DNA of 64,000 nucleotides from an uncultured Hyphomicrobiales bacterium (GCA_903839845.1 CAIMEA010000004.1:35733-99732); one strand, 5' to 3'. Counted from the first letter of the stretch, positions 34,852 through 44,219 are shown. Notes: a model not told the origin generated them from the sequence alone. Made by a program: numbers and translations.

Positions 34852-35964
34852 ATGGCTAGTGCTCTGTTTTCTCCCATCACGCTGCGCGGTCTCACCGTGC
34901 CGAACCGCGCCGTGGTGTCGCCGATGTGCCAATACAATTCCACCGACGGCAATGCCAATGACTGGCACTTGATGCATATCGGCCAGTTCGTGCTCGGCGG
35001 CTTCGGCCTGATCATCGCCGAGATGACCGACATCAGTCCGGTCGGCCGCATCTCATTGAAATGCGCCGGGCTCTACTCCGACGAAAACGAAAAATCGATC
35101 AAGCGCGTTCTCGATTTCGCCAAGCAATACGGTCCGTCCAAGCACGGCCTGCAGATTGGACATGCCGGCCGCAAGGGCTCGACCAAAGTGCCGGCGATGG
35201 GCGGCACGCCTTTGAGCAAGGAAGAAGGCGCCTGGGAGACGCTGGCGCCGTCCGCCATTCCCTACGATCCGACCTGGCATGTGCCGCGCGCCATGACCAA
35301 AGACGAGTTGAAGTCGACGCTCGACGACTATATTTCGTCCGTGAAGCGGGCCGAGCGGGCCGGCTATGACCTGCTCGAACTGCACGCCGCGCACGGCTAT
35401 TTGCTGCACCAGTTTTTGTCGCCGCTGTCGAACCAGCGTACCGACGAATACGGCGGTTCGCTTGAGAAGCGCATGCGCTATCCGCTGGAAGTGTTCGCGG
35501 CGATCCGCGCCGCGTGGCCGAAAGACAAGCCGATCGGCATCCGCGTCTCCGCCGTCGACTGGGTCGAGGGCGGCACCACGATCGAAGACACGATCAAGTT
35601 CGCGCAGGAACTGAAAGGCCTCGGCTGCGACTACATGGATGTGTCGTCGGGCCAGCTCGATTCACGGCAGAAGATTCCGTTCGCGCCGAACTTCAACGTG
35701 CCGTTCGCGGAAGCGATCAAGAAAGCGACCGGCATGGCGACGATGTCGGTCGGCCTGATCACCAACGCCCGCGAAGCCGAGGACATGATCGCGGCCGGCA
35801 AGACCGACATGGTGGCGCTGGCGCGCGGCGCGATGTACGACCCGCGCTGGCCGATCCATGCGGCGATGGAAATCGGCGCCGAGCCGCCGGTCGTGCCGCG
35901 CATGACGCCGGCGCATCCCAAGCTGCGGCCGATGCTGTTTCCGAACTACAAGCCGGCGGCGTGA
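34852..35964 (+). CDS. NADH:flavin oxidoreductase, old yellow enzyme family (YqjM/XenA type)
   Basis: FMN-dependent ene-reductase of 370 residues. The N-terminus ALFSPITLRGLTVPNRAVVSPMCQY contains Cys26 of the thermophilic-like OYE class. HAAHGYLLHQFLSPLSNQRTDEYGGS holds the substrate and FMN contacts, and ALARGAMYDPRWP the phosphate site. It reduces activated C=C bonds, possibly of aromatic-degradation intermediates here. GAAGGAA stands before ATG 34852. Confidence 0.94.
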   Translation: MASALFSPITLRGLTVPNRAVVSPMCQYNSTDGNANDWHLMHIGQFVLGGFGLIIAEMTDISPVGRISLKCAGLYSDENEKSIKRVLDFAKQYGPSKHGLQIGHAGRKGSTKVPAMGGTPLSKEEGAWETLAPSAIPYDPTWHVPRAMTKDELKSTLDDYISSVKRAERAGYDLLELHAAHGYLLHQFLSPLSNQRTDEYGGSLEKRMRYPLEVFAAIRAAWPKDKPIGIRVSAVDWVEGGTTIEDTIKFAQELKGLGCDYMDVSSGQLDSRQKIPFAPNFNVPFAEAIKKATGMATMSVGLITNAREAEDMIAAGKTDMVALARGAMYDPRWPIHAAMEIGAEPPVVPRMTPAHPKLRPMLFPNYKPAA

Positions 35965-35976
35965 ACTCGACACCTG

Positions 35977-36096
35977 TCCCGGGCGCAGCGCGTCATAAGA
36001 TGACGCGCTGCAGACCCGGGATCGTCGCGTATTCAGCATGTGGAATGGCCCCGAGTCTGCAGCGCACCACCAAGAGGTGCTGCGCTGCGCCCGGGA
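35977..36096. repeat. Double-hairpin intergenic repeat (CCCGGGCGCAGCGC type)
   Basis: First stem GCAGCGCGTCAT-AAG-ATGACGCGCTGC, flanked by TCCCGGG and CCCGGGA. Then a second unit with TCTGCAGCGCACCACC, AAGAGGTGCTGCGCTGC and a final CCCGGGA. The two units are variants of the same stem sequence in opposite order. Lies between the convergent OYE and FMN reductase genes and may serve as a bidirectional mRNA end. Confidence 0.75.
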
Positions 36097-36103
36097 AAGG
36101 CAG

Positions 36104-36667
36104 CTACACCTTCACCCTTGCAACGAACTTCGCAAAGGCCGCGAGCTGCAGCTTGACGGCGTCCCTGGCAGCGTCGTCGGTCAACAGGCCCTTGTCGTCG
36201 AATTTTTTGGCGGCGAAATTGACGAAGACTTCCGGCCGGCCGAACAACTGCGCGTCGATCGACTGCAGCGCCATGCGCAGGTGATACTGCATGCGGCCGC
36301 CGCCCATCTGGCCGGTCGAGCAGGATTGCAGCGCCACCGGTCTGTCCTTGAACGGTACGTCCTTGAGCTTCGACACCCAGTCGATGGCGTTCTTCAGCGG
36401 GCCGGGGATCGACCAGTTGAATTCCGGCGAGACGATGATGACGCCGTCCGCCGCGCGAATGGCGGCAGCGAAGGCCTCGACATCGGCGGGCGCGCCGGAA
36501 GTGGCGCGCACGTCGTCGTTATAAAGCGGGAAGCCGGCATAGGACGGCGCCTCGACGATCTTAAGTTCAGCCGGCGCCAGGCCCGGCAGAGCGCGCGCGA
36601 GCGCGGCGTTGTACGAACCTTTGCGCAGCGAGCCGCAGATCGTGACAATCTTCAACTGGTCGGCCAT
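36104..36667 (-). CDS. NADPH-dependent FMN reductase
   Basis: Flavodoxin-like FMN reductase of 187 residues of the chromate reductase/azoreductase-like NAD(P)H:FMN group. The phosphate-binding loop GSLRKGSYNAALARAL (about 11-26) and the EFNWSIPGPLKNAIDWVS region are characteristic. It would supply reduced flavin or reduce quinones. GAGGA precedes ATG 36667. It follows the tricarboxylate-type binding protein gene on the minus strand with a 47-base gap. Confidence 0.92.
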   Translation of the reverse strand: MADQLKIVTICGSLRKGSYNAALARALPGLAPAELKIVEAPSYAGFPLYNDDVRATSGAPADVEAFAAAIRAADGVIIVSPEFNWSIPGPLKNAIDWVSKLKDVPFKDRPVALQSCSTGQMGGGRMQYHLRMALQSIDAQLFGRPEVFVNFAAKKFDDKGLLTDDAARDAVKLQLAAFAKFVARVKV

Positions 36668-36714
36668 GTCGTCCTCTTCCCTTTACGTCGCCGTGCCGGA
36701 TCGACGCCGGCACT

Positions 36715-37686
36715 TTATTGCGGCTCAAGGCCGGCCTTGTCGCGCACCGCTTTCCATTTGGCAACCTCGTCGGCCAGCAGTGTGCCGAATTCCGCCGGCG
36801 TCGTGAGCGCCGCATCGGCGCCGGCCTTGCTCAGCCGGTCGCGCACGTCCGGCATCGCCAGCACCGTTTTCAACGCGGCATGGGTCTTGTCGACGATGGC
36901 TTGCGGCGTCCCGGCCGGATAGGCCCAACCATACCACCCTGAGACGACGTAACCGGGGACGCCGGATTCGGCGACGGTTGGGACATTGGGCATGGCCGCG
37001 AGCCGCGTCGCCCCGCCGACCGCCAGCAACTTTAACGTGCCGCCCTGCACCTGGCCCTGCACCGCCTGGAATGTTTCGACGCCGTAATCGACCTGGCCGG
37101 CGAGCAGCGCCGCGACCAAGGCCGGCGAGCCGCGATACGGGATGTGCTTGACGTTGATGCCGGCCGACTGCACCAGCAGTTCGCCGGCAATGTGCTGGGT
37201 CGAGCCGATGCCGACGCTGGCGAAATTCAGTTTGCCCGGGCTGGCCTTGGCAAGCGCGATCAGACCCTTGATGTCGTTGGCGGCAAAGTCCTTGTTGGCG
37301 ACGATGACGAAAGCGGAGTTGGCGACCAGGCCGACCGGCGCGAAATCTTTCACAGCGTCATAAGGTACGTTCTTGAGCATCGCCGCGCCGACCGTATGGC
37401 CGGTCGAGAGCATGGTGGCGGTGTAGCCGTCCTTGGCGGCGCGGGCGACTTCGCCCGAGGCGATCGAACCGCCGGCGCCCGGCTTGTTCTCGACCACCAC
37501 CGACTGGTGCAGCAATTCGGACAGAGGCTGGGCGACGATGCGCGCCACGATGTCGGTGCCGCCGCCGGCGCCGAAGCCGACGATCAGGCGGATCGGCCGG
37601 TCATTCGGCCATTCGGCCGAAGCCGGCGCCGCAATGGCGCAAGCAAAGCCAATCGCGCAAGCCGCCGCAACGATGACGCGTTTCAT
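36715..37686 (-). CDS. Tripartite tricarboxylate transporter substrate-binding protein (Bug family)
   Basis: Periplasmic binding protein of 323 residues. Signal peptide MKRVIVAAACAIGFACAIAAPASA, then WPNDRPIRLIVGFGAGGGTDIVAR, the standard Bug-family start. Ligand probably an organic or aromatic acid. No TctA/TctB membrane partner is in the window, so it may be an orphan, as is common in this family. GGGGAGG lies before ATG 37686 (a TTG is one codon earlier). Confidence 0.92.
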   Translation of the reverse strand: MKRVIVAAACAIGFACAIAAPASAEWPNDRPIRLIVGFGAGGGTDIVARIVAQPLSELLHQSVVVENKPGAGGSIASGEVARAAKDGYTATMLSTGHTVGAAMLKNVPYDAVKDFAPVGLVANSAFVIVANKDFAANDIKGLIALAKASPGKLNFASVGIGSTQHIAGELLVQSAGINVKHIPYRGSPALVAALLAGQVDYGVETFQAVQGQVQGGTLKLLAVGGATRLAAMPNVPTVAESGVPGYVVSGWYGWAYPAGTPQAIVDKTHAALKTVLAMPDVRDRLSKAGADAALTTPAEFGTLLADEVAKWKAVRDKAGLEPQ

Positions 37687-37772
37687 CAATCCCTCCCCTG
37701 TCAGCGGCCATTGTTGGCCGGCCTTGTTGTCACACAGGGAACGCGGGAGCGGTCACGGAGTCAACGGGGCAT

Positions 37773-37798
37773 TCTCCCCCGCCGTGACGCGGGGGAGG
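37773..37798. repeat. GC hairpin between FAH hydrolase and Bug genes
   Basis: CTCCCCCGC-CGTGAC-GCGGGGGAG makes a stem of about nine pairs just downstream of the FAH hydrolase stop (37813) on the minus strand. No T-run. It resembles the CTCTCCCC hairpin repeats such as the one at 11867-11888. Confidence 0.5.
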
Positions 37799-37812
37799 GA
37801 ATAAAGACGCCC

Positions 37813-38685
37813 CTACTTCTCGTCGGCGATCGGATTGCTGAGCGTGCCGACCTTTTCGATCTCGACTTCGATCGTGTCGCCGGCCTTCATCCATACCGGC
37901 TCCGGCTTGCGCGCATGGCCGACGCCGGACGGCGTGCCGGTGAACAGGATGTCACCCGGCTCCAAAGTCATGCCTTCGGTGAGATAGACCAGCGATTCCG
38001 CGACCGGGAACATGAAGCTGTCGGTGTTCGACGACTGCATCATATTGCCGTTGAGCCGGCTTTCAATCTTGAGGCCCTTGGCGCCGCGCGGCAGTTTGTC
38101 GGCGGTAACCATCCACGGGCCGACGCTGCCGGTCTGGTCGAAATTCTTGCCCATGCCCCACTGCGAGGAGTGGCGCTGATATTCGCGGATCGAGCCTTCC
38201 ATGCCACAGGAATAACCGGCGACGCAGTCGGCGGCATTCTCGAGCGTCAGATGCTTGGCGCGCTTCCCAATGATGACGATCAGTTCGGCTTCGTAGTCGA
38301 ACTGGATCGACGTTTTCGGCCGGATCAGCGGCTGGCCATGCGCCGCCATCGAAGTGAGCACGCGGAAGAAGATGCTCTGATATTTCGGGATGTTGTCCTT
38401 GTAATTGCCTTCCTTGACGTGATCGAGATAGTTCAGGCCGAGGCAAATGATCTTGCCGGGATTGGCGACCGGCATGGCGAAGGTCAAACCGGCCAGCGGC
38501 AGCCGCGCCGAGGCCGGCGCCTTTTTGGCGATCTCGGCCAGGGCCTTCATGTCGCCATTGGCGCGCAGGAAGGCACCGAGTTCGCCCGGCAGCGAGGCGT
38601 CGACCGCCTGCACGTCGATGACCGTGGCGCCGTCGACAATACCCATGCGGATGCCGTTATTGGTCTGGAAATTGACGATTTTCAT
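37813..38685 (-). CDS. Fumarylacetoacetate hydrolase (FAH) family protein
   Basis: Cytoplasmic hydrolase/isomerase of 290 residues. The metal-binding pattern FDYEAELIVIIGK and the LFTGTPSGVGHARKP loop are conserved; the N-terminal small domain is MKIVNFQTNNGIRMGIVDG. In gentisate-type pathways FAH enzymes cleave fumarylpyruvate or maleylpyruvate, which would fit the dioxygenase at 31543-32613. Alternatives include acylpyruvases or oxaloacetate decarboxylases. ATG 38685 chosen from the family start. Confidence 0.9.
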   Translation of the reverse strand: MKIVNFQTNNGIRMGIVDGATVIDVQAVDASLPGELGAFLRANGDMKALAEIAKKAPASARLPLAGLTFAMPVANPGKIICLGLNYLDHVKEGNYKDNIPKYQSIFFRVLTSMAAHGQPLIRPKTSIQFDYEAELIVIIGKRAKHLTLENAADCVAGYSCGMEGSIREYQRHSSQWGMGKNFDQTGSVGPWMVTADKLPRGAKGLKIESRLNGNMMQSSNTDSFMFPVAESLVYLTEGMTLEPGDILFTGTPSGVGHARKPEPVWMKAGDTIEVEIEKVGTLSNPIADEK

Positions 38686-38822
38686 GGTGGTCCTGTCTCG
38701 CCTGAATAATGCGGCCCGGCCAGACGCGGCGGGCGGGCGCATGACTTAGCGCAGACCGGCGGGCACGGGAAGGCGTGCTTCCGGCGCGGCATTTCGGACT
38801 GCGAAATTTAAAGCCGAAAAAG

Positions 38823-39821
38823 TCAGGGTTTAAGCGCCGGGGCATCCGCAGCCAGCGTGAAGGCCTGGATCGAGAAATATTTCTTGCTGTCCATCCAGAC
38901 GCCCGCGGGCAGCCAGCCGACGCCGCGCGCCAGCGCACCGAGCGACTCGACCGAGTATTTGTAGGAGTTCTCGGTGTGGATGGTTTCGCCGGCGCGGAAT
39001 TCAAAGCATTCGCCGGCGACCTTCACCTTCTGCCGCTTCAGGCTGGCGAGATGCATCTCGATGCGGTGCCGCTCGCGGTTATAGAAGGCGTGATGCTCGA
39101 AACTGTCGAGCTTGATATTGGCGTTCAGTTCCCGGTTGATGCGCACCAGAAGATTGAGATTGAACCGGGCGGTGACGCCGGCCGCGTCGTTATAGGCGGC
39201 GTTGAGAATGTCGACCGGCTTGATCAGGTCGGCGCCGACAATCAGGATCGAATTGGGTCCGAGAATTTTCGCGGCGTTGCGCAGGAAGCTCGCCGCCTCA
39301 TGCGGCTCGAAATTGCCAATGGTCGAGCCCGGAAAAAAGCCGACGCGGACGGCCGCGGCTTTCGCCTCATCGGGCAACTCAAAGCTTTGCGTAAAGTCGG
39401 CGGCGACAGGGCGAATCGTCAGTCGCGGGAAGTCGAGTTGCAAGGCGTCGGCTTCCTGCTCCAGCATCTCGGCCGAGATATCGACCGGCACATAGGCCGC
39501 CAGCACCGGCGCCACCGCCAGCAGAATGCGCACCTTCTTGTTCGAGCCGGAACCGAATTCGACCAGAGCGGCGCCTGCCGGAATGAGCTTGGCGATATCG
39601 GCGGCGTTGTCCTGCAAGATGTGCATCTCGCATCGCGTCGGGTAATATTCCGGCTGCTCGGTGATGCGCTCGAACAATTGCGAGCCGGCGCCGTCATAGA
39701 AATATTTCGGCGCCAGCGTCTTGCGCCGCGCGCCCAGGCCTTTGAGCACGTCGCGCGCGAATCCCGAAACCTCGGTTTCGTCATTCGCCGTCAACGGATT
39801 GGTTCGTGCAAGCGCAACCAT
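38823..39821 (-). CDS. egtD: L-histidine N-alpha-methyltransferase (EgtD)
   Basis: SAM-dependent enzyme of 332 residues that trimethylates histidine to hercynine, the first step of ergothioneine synthesis. Conserved blocks are YFYDGAGSQLFERITEQPEYYPTR-like (substrate lid), VEFGSGSNKKV (SAM loop), GFFPGSTIGNFEP, and C-terminal KKYFSIQAF. It follows egtB by 30 bases on the same strand. Together they give hercynyl-cysteine sulfoxide; egtC and egtE are not in the window. Confidence 0.95.
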   Translation of the reverse strand: MVALARTNPLTANDETEVSGFARDVLKGLGARRKTLAPKYFYDGAGSQLFERITEQPEYYPTRCEMHILQDNAADIAKLIPAGAALVEFGSGSNKKVRILLAVAPVLAAYVPVDISAEMLEQEADALQLDFPRLTIRPVAADFTQSFELPDEAKAAAVRVGFFPGSTIGNFEPHEAASFLRNAAKILGPNSILIVGADLIKPVDILNAAYNDAAGVTARFNLNLLVRINRELNANIKLDSFEHHAFYNRERHRIEMHLASLKRQKVKVAGECFEFRAGETIHTENSYKYSVESLGALARGVGWLPAGVWMDSKKYFSIQAFTLAADAPALKP

Positions 39822-39851
39822 GATCGCCTCGTCGTATTTCTTGTCAGACGC

Positions 39852-41126
39852 TCAAACGAATTCCGCCAGGCGCACGCCGCTGAATTGCCAGCGCGCCGAC
39901 GGATAGAAGAAATTGCGGTAGCTCACGCGCGCGTGACCCTCGGGCGTGGCCAGCGACGATCCGCGCAGGACCATCTGGCTGACCATGAACTTGCCGTTGT
40001 ATTCGCCCAGTGCGCCCTCGGCCGCGCGGTAGCCCGGATAGGGCAAATAGGCACTGCGTGTCCACTGCCAAGCCACCCCGTCGCCATCGGCCAACAGGCC
40101 GGCGCGGGCGGCGGCCTCCCATTCCTGCTCGCTGGGCAGGTGTTTTTGGGCATAACGGGCAAAAGCCTCGGCTTCGTAATAGCTGACATGCAATACCGGC
40201 TGGGCCGGATCGACCGGCTTTAACCCGGCCAGCGTCATGACGTGCCACTGGCCGTCGACTTTGCGCCAGTATCCCGGTGCCTCCCAGCCATGCGCCTGCA
40301 CCGCGCTCCAGCCGTCCGACAGCCATAGCGACGGCGTCGTATAGCCGCCGGCGTCGATGAAGCCGAGCCATTCCTCGTTGCTCACCAGATGACGAGCAAT
40401 GCGCATCGTAGGGATCAGCGCATCGTGGCGCGGCGTCTCGTTGTCGAAGCAGAAATCCGCGCCCTCATGGCCGATCGCGTGGATACCGGCCGGCACGTCG
40501 ACAAAATCGTCGGCATCCAGACTGCGCGGCCCGGCGCCGAGGCGCGGCATTTTCCAGGCGGCGTCATAGACCGGATCGGTCGGGTTCTGCGCGAAGGCAT
40601 GCAGGATGTCGGTGATCAGCAATTCCTGATGCTGCTGTTCGTGATGGAGACCGATCTCGAGAATTTCAAAGACGCGCGTGGCGTCCGCTTCTGGCACAGT
40701 ATCGATCAGCCGCAGCACGGCGGCATCGACATGCGCCCGATACTGCGTGACCTCTTCGCCGTTCGGTCGCGTAATCAGGCCGCGTTCGGGCCGTGCGTGC
40801 CGCGGACCGGCGGCGACGTAATAGGAATTGAAAAGGAACGGAAAGCGCGGATCGAAAATCTTGTAGGCCGGATCGTGCTCGGTGAGCAGGAACTGCTCGA
40901 AGAACCAGGTGACGTGGGCGCGGTGCCATTTGGTCGGCGAGGCGTCGGGCATCGACTGGACGATCTGGTCCTCGGCCGACAAAGGGGCGGCGCGTCTTTC
41001 TGTCTCCGCCCGGACAAGCTGGAACGCCGCGCGCCAGGCGCCGCGCAGCCTATCGAGCGGGGGCCTGCCCGCTAGTGAGCCGACGGCCGTGCCGCGCAAA
41101 ACCGGAAAAATTGCGGCTTGCGCCAT
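39852..41126 (-). CDS. egtB: Ergothioneine biosynthesis iron-dependent sulfoxide synthase EgtB
   Basis: Non-haem iron enzyme of 424 residues that joins hercynine and a thiol with O2. N-terminal DinB_2 domain with the Fe ligands in KWHRAHVTWFFEQF and HHEQQHQELL, C-terminal FGE-sulfatase domain with HLPSEQEWEAAAR and SARWQFSGVRLA. GGAGG lies six bases before ATG 41126; the reading frame upstream of it is antisense to phnD and is rejected. First gene of egtB-egtD. Confidence 0.95.
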   Translation of the reverse strand: MAQAAIFPVLRGTAVGSLAGRPPLDRLRGAWRAAFQLVRAETERRAAPLSAEDQIVQSMPDASPTKWHRAHVTWFFEQFLLTEHDPAYKIFDPRFPFLFNSYYVAAGPRHARPERGLITRPNGEEVTQYRAHVDAAVLRLIDTVPEADATRVFEILEIGLHHEQQHQELLITDILHAFAQNPTDPVYDAAWKMPRLGAGPRSLDADDFVDVPAGIHAIGHEGADFCFDNETPRHDALIPTMRIARHLVSNEEWLGFIDAGGYTTPSLWLSDGWSAVQAHGWEAPGYWRKVDGQWHVMTLAGLKPVDPAQPVLHVSYYEAEAFARYAQKHLPSEQEWEAAARAGLLADGDGVAWQWTRSAYLPYPGYRAAEGALGEYNGKFMVSQMVLRGSSLATPEGHARVSYRNFFYPSARWQFSGVRLAEFV

Positions 41127-41381
41127 GAAAAGCCTCCGTCGCGTCGCTCGAGGGAAAATACCGCCATCGCTCTCTACAGATACGAACAATAACCGCAATT
41201 GTTCCATCGTCGGCCATACCGGGCAACCGCGGGGACGGCAATTCCGGCTACACTGACGGCGATGTGATGGACCGGGATGCCGGGCTTTGCCCATTGGCGT
41301 ACCGGCGGAATTTGGGGCTAATATGTACGCGAATGATAAGGTTCCGGGCGGCCAACAGTCCCGGACGACAGGGAGGCGACC

Positions 41382-42356
41382 ATGGCTCGACTTAAAAGCG
41401 GCATTACAGGCCTGTGCGCGGCGATTTTCGTCAGCGCCGGGCTGATCGGTGCGGCGGCGGCGCAAGACTGCCCGCGCGGCGCGCTCGACAAGGCCTATTG
41501 TGACGCCAACGGCGACCTGGTCGCCGATGCGCCGACCGATCCCGCCAAACTGGTCAATCCATCGACCATCATTTTTTCGTATACCCCGGTCGAAGACCCG
41601 GCGGTCTATTCGAAAGTCTGGGACGGCTTCATCAAGCACATGGAAAAAGTGACCGGCAAGAAGGTCGCATTCTTCCCCGTTCAATCGAATGCGGCGCAGC
41701 TCGAGGCCATGCGCTCGGGCCGTCTGCACGTCGCCGGCGTCAACACCGGCGGCAATCCGATCGCCGTGAACTGCGCCGGCTTCGTGCCTTTCGCCATCAT
41801 GGCCGGCAAGAACGGTCAGTTCGGCTACGAAATGGAAATCATCGTGCCGGCCGACTCGCCGATCAAGACGCCGGCCGATCTCAAGGGCAAGAAACTCGCA
41901 TTCACCTCGCCAACGTCGAACTCGGGCTTCAAGGCGCCGTCGGCGATCCTGAAAGCCGATTTCGACCTCGAAGCCAAACGCGACTTCGAGCCGGTGTTCT
42001 CGGGCAAGCACGACAATTCGGTGCTCGGCGTCGCCAACAAGGACTATGACGCGGCATCGATCGCCAACGAGGTCATGTTCCGGATGGTCGAACGCAAAGT
42101 GGTCGACCCGGCCAAGATCCGCTCGATCTACAAGTCGGAAACCTTCCCGACCACCGGCTATGGCTACGTCTACAATCTCGATCCGGCGCTGGTCGCCAAG
42201 ATCAAGGAGGCCTTCTTCAGTTTCAACTGGGAAGGCTCCGCGCTCAAGGCGGAGTTCAAGGAGCAGGACAAATTCGCCCCGATCACCTACCAGAAGGATT
42301 GGGCAGTGATCCGCAAGATCGACGCGGCGACCGGCGTCCAATACACCTGCAAGTGA
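41382..42356 (+). CDS. phnD: Phosphonate/phosphite ABC transporter substrate-binding protein (PhnD)
   Basis: Periplasmic binding protein of 324 residues. Signal peptide ends about residue 27 (AAAA-Q). The PhnD pattern IIFSYTPVEDPAVY...WDGFIKHMEKVTGKKV and the SPTSNSGFKAPSAIL loop are visible. The N-terminal DCPRGALDKAYCDANGD insertion, with two Cys, is common in a subgroup. It heads the ABC operon phnD-C-E-E. No C-P lyase genes are in the window, so the true ligand could be a phosphonate, phosphite or another small anion. Confidence 0.93.
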   Translation: MARLKSGITGLCAAIFVSAGLIGAAAAQDCPRGALDKAYCDANGDLVADAPTDPAKLVNPSTIIFSYTPVEDPAVYSKVWDGFIKHMEKVTGKKVAFFPVQSNAAQLEAMRSGRLHVAGVNTGGNPIAVNCAGFVPFAIMAGKNGQFGYEMEIIVPADSPIKTPADLKGKKLAFTSPTSNSGFKAPSAILKADFDLEAKRDFEPVFSGKHDNSVLGVANKDYDAASIANEVMFRMVERKVVDPAKIRSIYKSETFPTTGYGYVYNLDPALVAKIKEAFFSFNWEGSALKAEFKEQDKFAPITYQKDWAVIRKIDAATGVQYTCK

Positions 42357-42436
42357 AGCGATAGCGAAAGATATACGGGCTGCGCCTGAGTTCATGGCGC
42401 GGTCCGGCTGCTGCCGCGCGGGGGGGGCGCGTTGCG

Positions 42437-43291
42437 ATGCTGCGGATCAAGGGACTGACCAAGCGCTATCGCACCGGCGATCTGGCGCTCAAGGGCATCG
42501 ATATCGAGGTGCCGGACGGCCAGGTGATGGCGCTGATCGGCCCGTCGGGCGCCGGCAAATCCACCGTGATCCGCTGCATCAACCGGCTGGTCGAACCGAC
42601 CGCCGGCACCATCACGCTCAACGACACCGAGATCGTGGGCTTGCGCAGTGGCGAACTGCGCCGCATGCGCCGCCGCATGGGGATGATCTTTCAGGAATAC
42701 GCGCTGGTCGAGCGGCTGTCGGTGATGGAAAACGTACTGTCCGGCCGGCTCGGCTATGTCGGCTTCTGGCAAAGCTTCATGCGCAAGTTTCCGCAATCCG
42801 ACATCGACGAGGCGTTCCGCCTCTTGGCGCGCGTCGGCCTCGACCACATGGCCGACAAGCGCGCAGATGAACTGTCCGGCGGCCAGCGCCAGCGCGTCGG
42901 CATCTGCCGCGCGCTGATCCAGAATCCCGAGCTGCTGCTCGTCGACGAGCCGACCGCCTCGCTCGATCCGAAAACCTCGCGGCAGATCATGCGGCTGATC
43001 AAGGAATTATGCGGCGAACGCAAGCTCGCCGCGATCATCAATATTCACGATGTGATGCTGGCGCAGATGTTCGCCGAGCGCATCGTCGGCCTGAAGCTCG
43101 GCGAGATCGTCTATGACGGTCCGCCGGACAAACTCACCCCCGCGGTGCTGACGCAAATCTATGGCGAGGAAGACTGGGCCTCGACCATCCGCAAGGCGGA
43201 TGATGACGCCGAGCCGGTCGACGAGATTGCTCCGGCGACGCCGGCTGAAACTCCGGTGATCGAACGCGCCCGCCTCGCGGGGCTGACGTGA
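42437..43291 (+). CDS. phnC: Phosphonate ABC transporter ATP-binding protein (PhnC)
   Basis: ABC ATPase of 284 residues. Walker [10 protein letters not shown] (about 35-43), Q-loop [11 protein letters not shown], signature [16 protein letters not shown] and Walker [15 protein letters not shown] are intact. The first residues [21 protein letters not shown] fit PhnC. A run of Gs at 42418-42427 lies just before the start and acts as a poor but possible SD area. About 25 C-terminal residues ([16 protein letters not shown]) look like an unstructured tail. Confidence 0.93.
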   Translation: MLRIKGLTKRYRTGDLALKGIDIEVPDGQVMALIGPSGAGKSTVIRCINRLVEPTAGTITLNDTEIVGLRSGELRRMRRRMGMIFQEYALVERLSVMENVLSGRLGYVGFWQSFMRKFPQSDIDEAFRLLARVGLDHMADKRADELSGGQRQRVGICRALIQNPELLLVDEPTASLDPKTSRQIMRLIKELCGERKLAAIINIHDVMLAQMFAERIVGLKLGEIVYDGPPDKLTPAVLTQIYGEEDWASTIRKADDDAEPVDEIAPATPAETPVIERARLAGLT

Positions 43292-43311
43292 TGAACAAGC
43301 GTCAATCCATT

Positions 43312-43393
43312 CTCCGTTCGTCCCCGCGAAAGCGGGGACCCAGGGCTACGAGTCCTGGACTCTGGATTCCCGCTTTCGCGGGAATGAACGGAG
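43312..43393. repeat. Palindromic intergenic repeat, copy 2 (inside the phn operon)
   Basis: CTCCGTTCGTCCCCGC-GAAA-GCGGGGACCCAG is mirrored by CTGGATTCCCGC-TTTC-GCGGGAATGAACGGAG. The whole element is one large dyad carrying two hairpins. It matches copy 1 at 9599-9706 in reverse orientation. It lies between phnC and the first permease gene, so it interrupts an operon that is otherwise closely packed. Confidence 0.85.
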
Positions 43394-43412
43394 TATGGGG
43401 CGGGACATTCAT

Positions 43413-44219
43413 ATGAGCCTCGCCCTCCCCGCGCACAGAACCTGGAAAAAACCGCCGGCGATCAAGCGCGCCTGGCTGCGCTGGACCTTGATCGTCGGTG
43501 CCGCGATTTACCTGTCGCTCGCGCTCGGCACCACCCATGTAAACTGGAGCCGCGTCTGGGAAGGACTGCCGCGCGGCATGCAATTCGTCACCGCGTTCCT
43601 GCCGCCGGATTTCACCAGCCGCTGGACCGAGATCGTCGAAGGCATCGCCGAAACGCTATGGATGACGGTCGCCGCCACCGTGGTCGGCATCGCGCTGTCG
43701 GTGCCGGTCGGCATCGGCGCGGCGCGCAACATCGCGCCTTTGCCGGTCTATTACTTCTGCCGCTCGGTGCTGGCGGTGTCGCGCAGCTTCCAGGAAATCA
43801 TCCTCGCCATCTTTTTCGTCAAGCTATTCGGCTTCGGGCCCTTCGCCGGCTTCGTCACTCTGTCGTTCGCCACCATTGGCTTCTACGGCAAGCTGCTCGC
43901 CGAGGACATCGAGGACATGGACCCGAGCCAGGCGGAAGCCGTGCGCGCCACCGGCGCCGGCTGGCTGCAATGGCTCAATTACGGCGTTCAGCCTCAGGTC
44001 ATGCCGCGCATGATCGGGCTCGGCCTGTACCGGCTCGACATCAACTTCCGCGAGTCGGCGGTGGTCGGCATTGTCGGCGGCGGCGGCATCGGCGCGACGC
44101 TCGACACGGCGTTCAACCGCTATGAATTCGATTCGGCAGCGGCGATCATTCTCATCATCATCGCCATCGTCATGGCGGTGGAATATTCCTCGGGCTATCT
44201 GCGGCGCTGGGTGCAGTGA
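43413..44219 (+). CDS. phnE: Phosphonate ABC transporter permease (PhnE, first copy)
   Basis: Inner-membrane permease of 268 residues with five to six helices and the EAA loop region (EDIEDMDPSQAEAVRATGAGWLQWLNYGVQPQ), which couples to PhnC. An earlier ATG at 43395 lies at the edge of the palindromic repeat; ATG 43413 is preferred because GGGGCGGGA stands before it. The stop overlaps the next permease start as TGATG. Confidence 0.9.
   Translation: MSLALPAHRTWKKPPAIKRAWLRWTLIVGAAIYLSLALGTTHVNWSRVWEGLPRGMQFVTAFLPPDFTSRWTEIVEGIAETLWMTVAATVVGIALSVPVGIGAARNIAPLPVYYFCRSVLAVSRSFQEIILAIFFVKLFGFGPFAGFVTLSFATIGFYGKLLAEDIEDMDPSQAEAVRATGAGWLQWLNYGVQPQVMPRMIGLGLYRLDINFRESAVVGIVGGGGIGATLDTAFNRYEFDSAAAIILIIIAIVMAVEYSSGYLRRWVQ

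Noticed and set aside
34261..36096. Palindromic repeats as part of a CRISPR array
   Set aside because: Units are few, of different sequence and not evenly spaced; no cas gene is present.
41127..42395. Upstream extension of egtB on the minus strand
   Set aside because: Antisense to phnD, while ATG 41126 has GGAGG at proper spacing and gives the family length.
42418..42427. G homopolymer before phnC as a possible frameshift site
   Set aside because: It lies upstream of the start codon, outside any coding frame that matters.
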